This document shows positions 26,676 to 64,000 of a DNA stretch of 64,000 bases, piece by piece. The position numbers and the translations under genes are program-made. The stretch is from Colius striatus (lineage: Eukaryota; Chordata; Aves; Coliiformes; Coliidae): NCBI RefSeq assembly GCF_028858725.1, contig NC_084781.1:6270513-6334512 (forward strand). Reading direction: 5' to 3'. How positions within the stretch are numbered: position 1 is the first letter of the stretch; the number at the start of each line of letters is the position of its first letter. Under the pieces are notes generated by a model. It was not told the origin of the DNA and did no database searches. It saw only the letters and a list, made by a program, of their open reading frames with translations.

Positions 26676-29264
26676 TCAGGCCAGCGGGGCTCGCTTCTCC
26701 TCGGGGGTCTCCTCCAGCAGCTGCATGATCAGTTCGTGGAGGGGTTTGCAGATCTTGGCGTAGCCCCCTCCCGTCAGGTGCAGGAAGTCGAACATGTCAT
26801 GGTAGGAGATGGTGCCGTCTGAGTGCACGAAGCCCGCGTCGGCGTCCAGCAGCTGCACGTTGGGCAGCTTGGGCAGCGAGGCCTTCAGCAGCTGGTTCAC
26901 ACGGGCGTTCTTCTGCCGCAGCGGGTTGGGCTTCTCCCCACGAGGTAGCAGGCCCTGGCACCGGCAGGAGGAGGAAGAGAGCTCGGTATGACTGGGAGGA
27001 GCTGGGCCCCGGCCCACCCCTCGGCCCCTGGCGCACGCCTCATCCCTCAGGCTCGGTGTGAGATGCAGCAGGAGCCGGGTGAGCTGCGACCCCGCCGCCA
27101 GGGCACCCCCTCGGTGTGTTCCCTCCCCGAGTTCCCTCGGGCTGCGCTGTCTAGCTCCTGGGCTCACAGCGAAGGCGACGGCCCGGCTCCTCCCCAGGGG
27201 AAGGCACAGCTCGGCTGCCGAGCCAAGGAGGCCACCGCGGCTTCCCAGTGCCAGCCCCAGCTGAGAGGAGGCAGGGAGGCAGCCACAGTCCCCTAGAGAG
27301 CTCCCCAGGAGTCCTGGGCTGGCACCTGCTTTGGCTTCACCGCGCCAGACGTACCAGCACAATGACTTTGGCCTGTGGCTGCTGGGTGTTGATCAGGCGG
27401 ACGATGGCCTCGATCCCCCCTGCCACTTCTTCGGCTGTGTTTTCGTGGTTGTTGGTTCCAACCCAAACAACAATGACCTAGCAGGAGGAGAAGGGTGTTG
27501 GCAGGTGTCTGGGCACGGTGACAGGATGCCTGGCCCCAAGAACCCGGGATGAACGGTGTCTGGGGCCGGGGAGCTGCACCCAGCCTGCAAGAGTTGTCTG
27601 GATGTCAGTTCTGCCCCTTTCTGAAGAGCAGCTGATGAGCTTCTGTATCAGCAGGGATGAAGAACCGGCTCTGCTGAAGCTCTGCTTTTGTTAGTAAGAG
27701 AGTGCTGAGGAACAGCTGGAGGAGGAGCCTGGCCAGCTCCCTGGCAGGGGCTCTGCAGCCTGCCTGGCTCTGGGGACAGCCCCCAGGGCTCCAGGCCAGT
27801 AGCAGCCTGAGCAGTGTTGCTGCTGGGACTGGGGGGTGGCCTCTGTCAAAGGCTGATGACCCCACCTGCATCTTCACCTGCACCAAGCCCTTCTGGGAGC
27901 CATCCAGCTGCTCCTCAGCACTGCCCTGTGAGCCCTGCTCAGGCAGGGTTCTGCTAAGGGACAGCTCCCCCAGCTCAGCACCACCAGGCCCAGGCCTCTC
28001 TCCTCAGCCAGCACGTGGTGCCAGCTCTGCTGTGCTGCCCCTACCTTGGGTTTGATGTTCTCCAGCTCCCCGTTCTTCAGCCTCCACAGGACGTGACCCG
28101 TGGTGTCTCCCCCGATGCCGAAGTTCAAGGCGTGGAGGGGTGAGAAGAGCTCCCGCCAGATCTGCAGGCACAGAGCCACATGTGCCTCAGAGCAGTGTCC
28201 CCACGGGGACACAGGGCTCCTGCAGGGATCAGGGACACTGCCAGAAGGCACAGCAGGACAGGAGGAGCCTGTGCCCAGGGAAACCTTTCTCATCAGCAGG
28301 GGACCAAACCCGGGGTGAGGGAAGCAGGAGCTGCTCTGTCAGCTCAGAGAAGAGAGGCAAAAGCGGGCTTTGCAGGAAGGGCACAGTGAGGATGCCCACA
28401 GTCCCCCAGGCCCCTGGGGGATGGATGTTCTCTGCCCACACAGGATACATCTGGCACGGCCTGGCTGGCGGTTTGGAAGGTGAGGTTCAAGGAAGCAGCC
28501 AGCGGGGGTGTGAGCGATGGCTGCAGAGCAGAGGGCACGTGGCAGGGCTTTGTGCAGACACAGAGAGGGTCGGGAACAGGGGACGCAACAGGGAGGGCTA
28601 GCAGGGAAATGCGAATGGAAGGGATCAGCAGTCACTGCACTAGAGCCAGACAGTGGTGTTCCCCTGAGCCCAGCTTCCCCCCCCCTCTGCCCTGGTACCT
28701 CATACTGCTGCAGCAGCTGCACCATGGAGTCGCCCACGAACAGCACGTCGGGCTCCTTGTCTTTGCAGTCCAGGACAAAGCGATTGTGCTGGGGAAGGAA
28801 AACAGCAAGGTAAGCTCTGGCTGATGCTCCTCATTTTCCCCCTGCTGCAGGCCAGCCAGGACCTGCACACACTGCTGGCTACAGCAACCCCAGCAGCAGC
28901 AGCCTCTGCCTGCTAAATGCACATGAGCTGGGAGCCTGTGCACCCAACGATGGCAGAACAGACACAGGAAGAGCTGCTGGCTGCAGAGCATCCTCTACCC
29001 ACCCCCTGGCTAGGTAGCCATGCCAGAGCAAGGCTGCCATTGCAGGAGCACCAGCACCACCACAGATGTATCCCGCCAGCACTGGCCTCAGGGTAAGAAA
29101 CAGTGGCTGGGCCCCATGCCGTGGTCCCTCAGCAGCCCTGCAGCTCCCCGGCATGAGCCCTGGCCCTCCCTGCCCCACCGTACCTGGGACATCCACCTGT
29201 CATCGCCCTGCACGTCCTCGGCGGCGTGAGGCACAGCTGCGGGGTTGGAGCTGCCCTGGCTCAT
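26676..29264 (-). CDS. PAFAH1B2: PAFAH1B2, platelet-activating factor acetylhydrolase 1B catalytic subunit 2
   Basis: Five coding exons in phase: 29264-29184, 28788-28699, 28161-28045, 27477-27355, 26954-26676; 229 residues, the same length as human. It is an SGNH-type esterase: nucleophile S48 in LFVGDSMVQ, G/N motifs in GIGGDTT and VGTNNHEN, and D193 and H196 in FDFLHL. It removes the acetyl group at sn-2 of platelet-activating factor in the cytosol and pairs with LIS1 (PAFAH1B1), linking it to dynein function. One difference from human: GGDTTGHVLW has Gly where human has Arg. The start MSQGSSNPAA matches human; however exon 1 holds an in-frame ATG at 29719-29717 with a GCCGCCATGG context, giving MESRAQPQPPSS ahead of it. 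The start is therefore uncertain by 12 residues. Confidence 0.97.
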
Positions 29265-29690
29265 GCTGCTCCTGCGGAGAGAGCGCGTCAGAGCAGCTCC
29301 CGCTGCCTGCAGAGACAGCGGCTGCCCGGGGGCTGCTCTGCGTCCTGCACCAGGGCCCGCGCGGCACAGCTATGACGCTGCAGCCAGAGCCGGGGCAGCG
29401 GGCGCAGCGCTGAGGGAACCTCCCCCACCCCGCTCCCGGCGGGCTGACAGCGCACCCCGAGCGGCCGCGGGACCCGAGGCGAGGGGGGCGGCGGCCGGCG
29501 CGGGGACGGACCCGGCCCGTGCTCGCGGATGGCGGGGGGATGGCGGCCCGCGGCCGCGCCGCCGCCGCCTGGCCGGAGCTCACAGGCGGGGCCCGCGCGG
29601 GCAGCTCCCCGCGCGCCGCGGCCTCCCGGCTGACAGCGGCGGCCGTGCCCCGGGCGGCGATGGCGGCCGTGGCGGGCCCCGAGCACTCAC

Positions 29691-29820
29691 GGCGGCTGCG
29701 GCTGCGCCCGCGACTCCATGGCGGCCTCGGCCGGGCGCGTCCCTCCCCTCGGCCCGGGCCGCCTCCCCCTCCCCGCCGCGCCTGCGCCGCCGCTTCCGCT
29801 TCCGGCGCGGCCCGCCAATC
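29691..29820 (-). other. PAFAH1B2: PAFAH1B2 exon 1 (5' border approximate)
   Basis: A GTGAGTGCTC donor follows base 29691 on the minus strand and the exon 2 acceptor CCGCAG is at 29272. ETS-type GGAAG elements and a CCAAT box (29815-29819) mark the 5' side. The exon is classically 5' UTR but contains the in-frame ATG described under the coding sequence. Confidence 0.6.
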
Positions 29821-30212
29821 GCCGCCCGCCTCGCGCGCCGCTTCCGCCCGCGCTGCCGGAAGTCCCGCCCCGCGCGGGGCCTCCCGTCGCGGTGACGTCG
29901 CTGCCCCCGGCGCGCCGGGCCCGTCCCGCCGCCGGTTCGCGCTCGAGGCGTCGCGGGGCCGCCGCCGCCAGCCTCGGCGCTGAACGGGCACGGGGAGGGG
30001 GGCGCCGCGGGGTGCGTGTGCGCGAGCAGTGGGCGGGGCCCGAGGCTCGGTGCGGGGCCGTGACGTCACCGCGCCGGGGCCCGGCCGCCGCCGTTGCCCG
30101 CAGCGCCACGCGGGGGCGCCCCGGCGCAGCCGGGCCAATGGGCGGCGGCGGCGGGCGCTGACGTCACGGCGCCGCCCCCGGGGTTGCCACGGCAGCCGCC
30201 CGCCCCCCGCCG
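29815..30212. promoter_or_regulatory. Bidirectional CpG-island promoter of PAFAH1B2 and SIK3 with three CREs
   Basis: About 400 CpG-rich bases separate the two divergent first exons. Visible sites are a CRE-like TGACGTCG at 29893-29900, perfect TGACGTCA at 30061-30068 and 30159-30166, CCAAT boxes at 29815-29819 and 30135-30139, and a YY1-type AAGATGGCGGC overlapping the SIK3 start at 30258-30268. No TATA box is present. Confidence 0.75.
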
Positions 30213-30216
30213 ATGA

Positions 30217-64000
<33,784 letters not shown>

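Overview
This is vertebrate nuclear DNA, most likely from a bird. It shows a gene block known from human 11q23.3, in the order RNF214 - PCSK7 - TAGLN - SIDT2 - PAFAH1B2 - SIK3. Small introns, GC-rich coding sequence, CpG-island promoters and the lack of any recognisable SINE, LINE, LTR or DNA transposon copy fit a compact avian microchromosome; the transgelin protein is also very close to chicken SM22 as I recall it. Species was not determined. Gene identities come from recalled human and chicken proteins and from exon junctions that I checked by length and phase. No database search was run.

Layout. RNF214 (minus strand, 39-3039, 3' part outside the window) and PCSK7 (plus, 3612-13551) are head to head over one CpG-rich promoter. 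PCSK7 and TAGLN (minus, 14527-15404) converge, with poly(A) signals about 150 bases apart. SIDT2 (minus, 17307-23564, 27 coding exons) lies just upstream of TAGLN on the same strand; its poly(A) signal is only about 160 bases from the TAGLN CArG boxes. PAFAH1B2 (minus, 26676-29264) follows with a long 3' UTR. It shares a CpG-island promoter with SIK3 (plus). Only SIK3 coding exons 1-3 are present (30261-30471, 62900-63016, 63325-63388). The 32.4-kb SIK3 intron 1 fills the right half and holds no recognised gene.

The genes do not form one pathway: RNF214 is a RING ubiquitin-ligase family member, PCSK7 a proprotein convertase, TAGLN a smooth-muscle actin-binding protein, SIDT2 a lysosomal SID-1 family membrane protein, PAFAH1B2 a PAF-acetylhydrolase subunit and SIK3 a kinase that restrains CREB coactivators. 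A possible common thread is CRE motifs in three of the four promoters, including two perfect and one near-perfect copy in the SIK3/PAFAH1B2 promoter.

Points most worth a second look: (1) a 69-base phase-neutral cassette exon in RNF214 that the human reference protein I recall lacks; (2) a reading-frame break at a run of ten G in SIK3 exon 1; (3) an in-frame, strong-context upstream ATG that would give PAFAH1B2 a 12-residue N-terminal extension; (4) the CRE cluster at the SIK3 promoter; (5) a 19-base minisatellite with a 114-base higher-order period in SIDT2; (6) several candidate regulatory elements in SIK3 intron 1. I found no evidence of a wholly new biological system.
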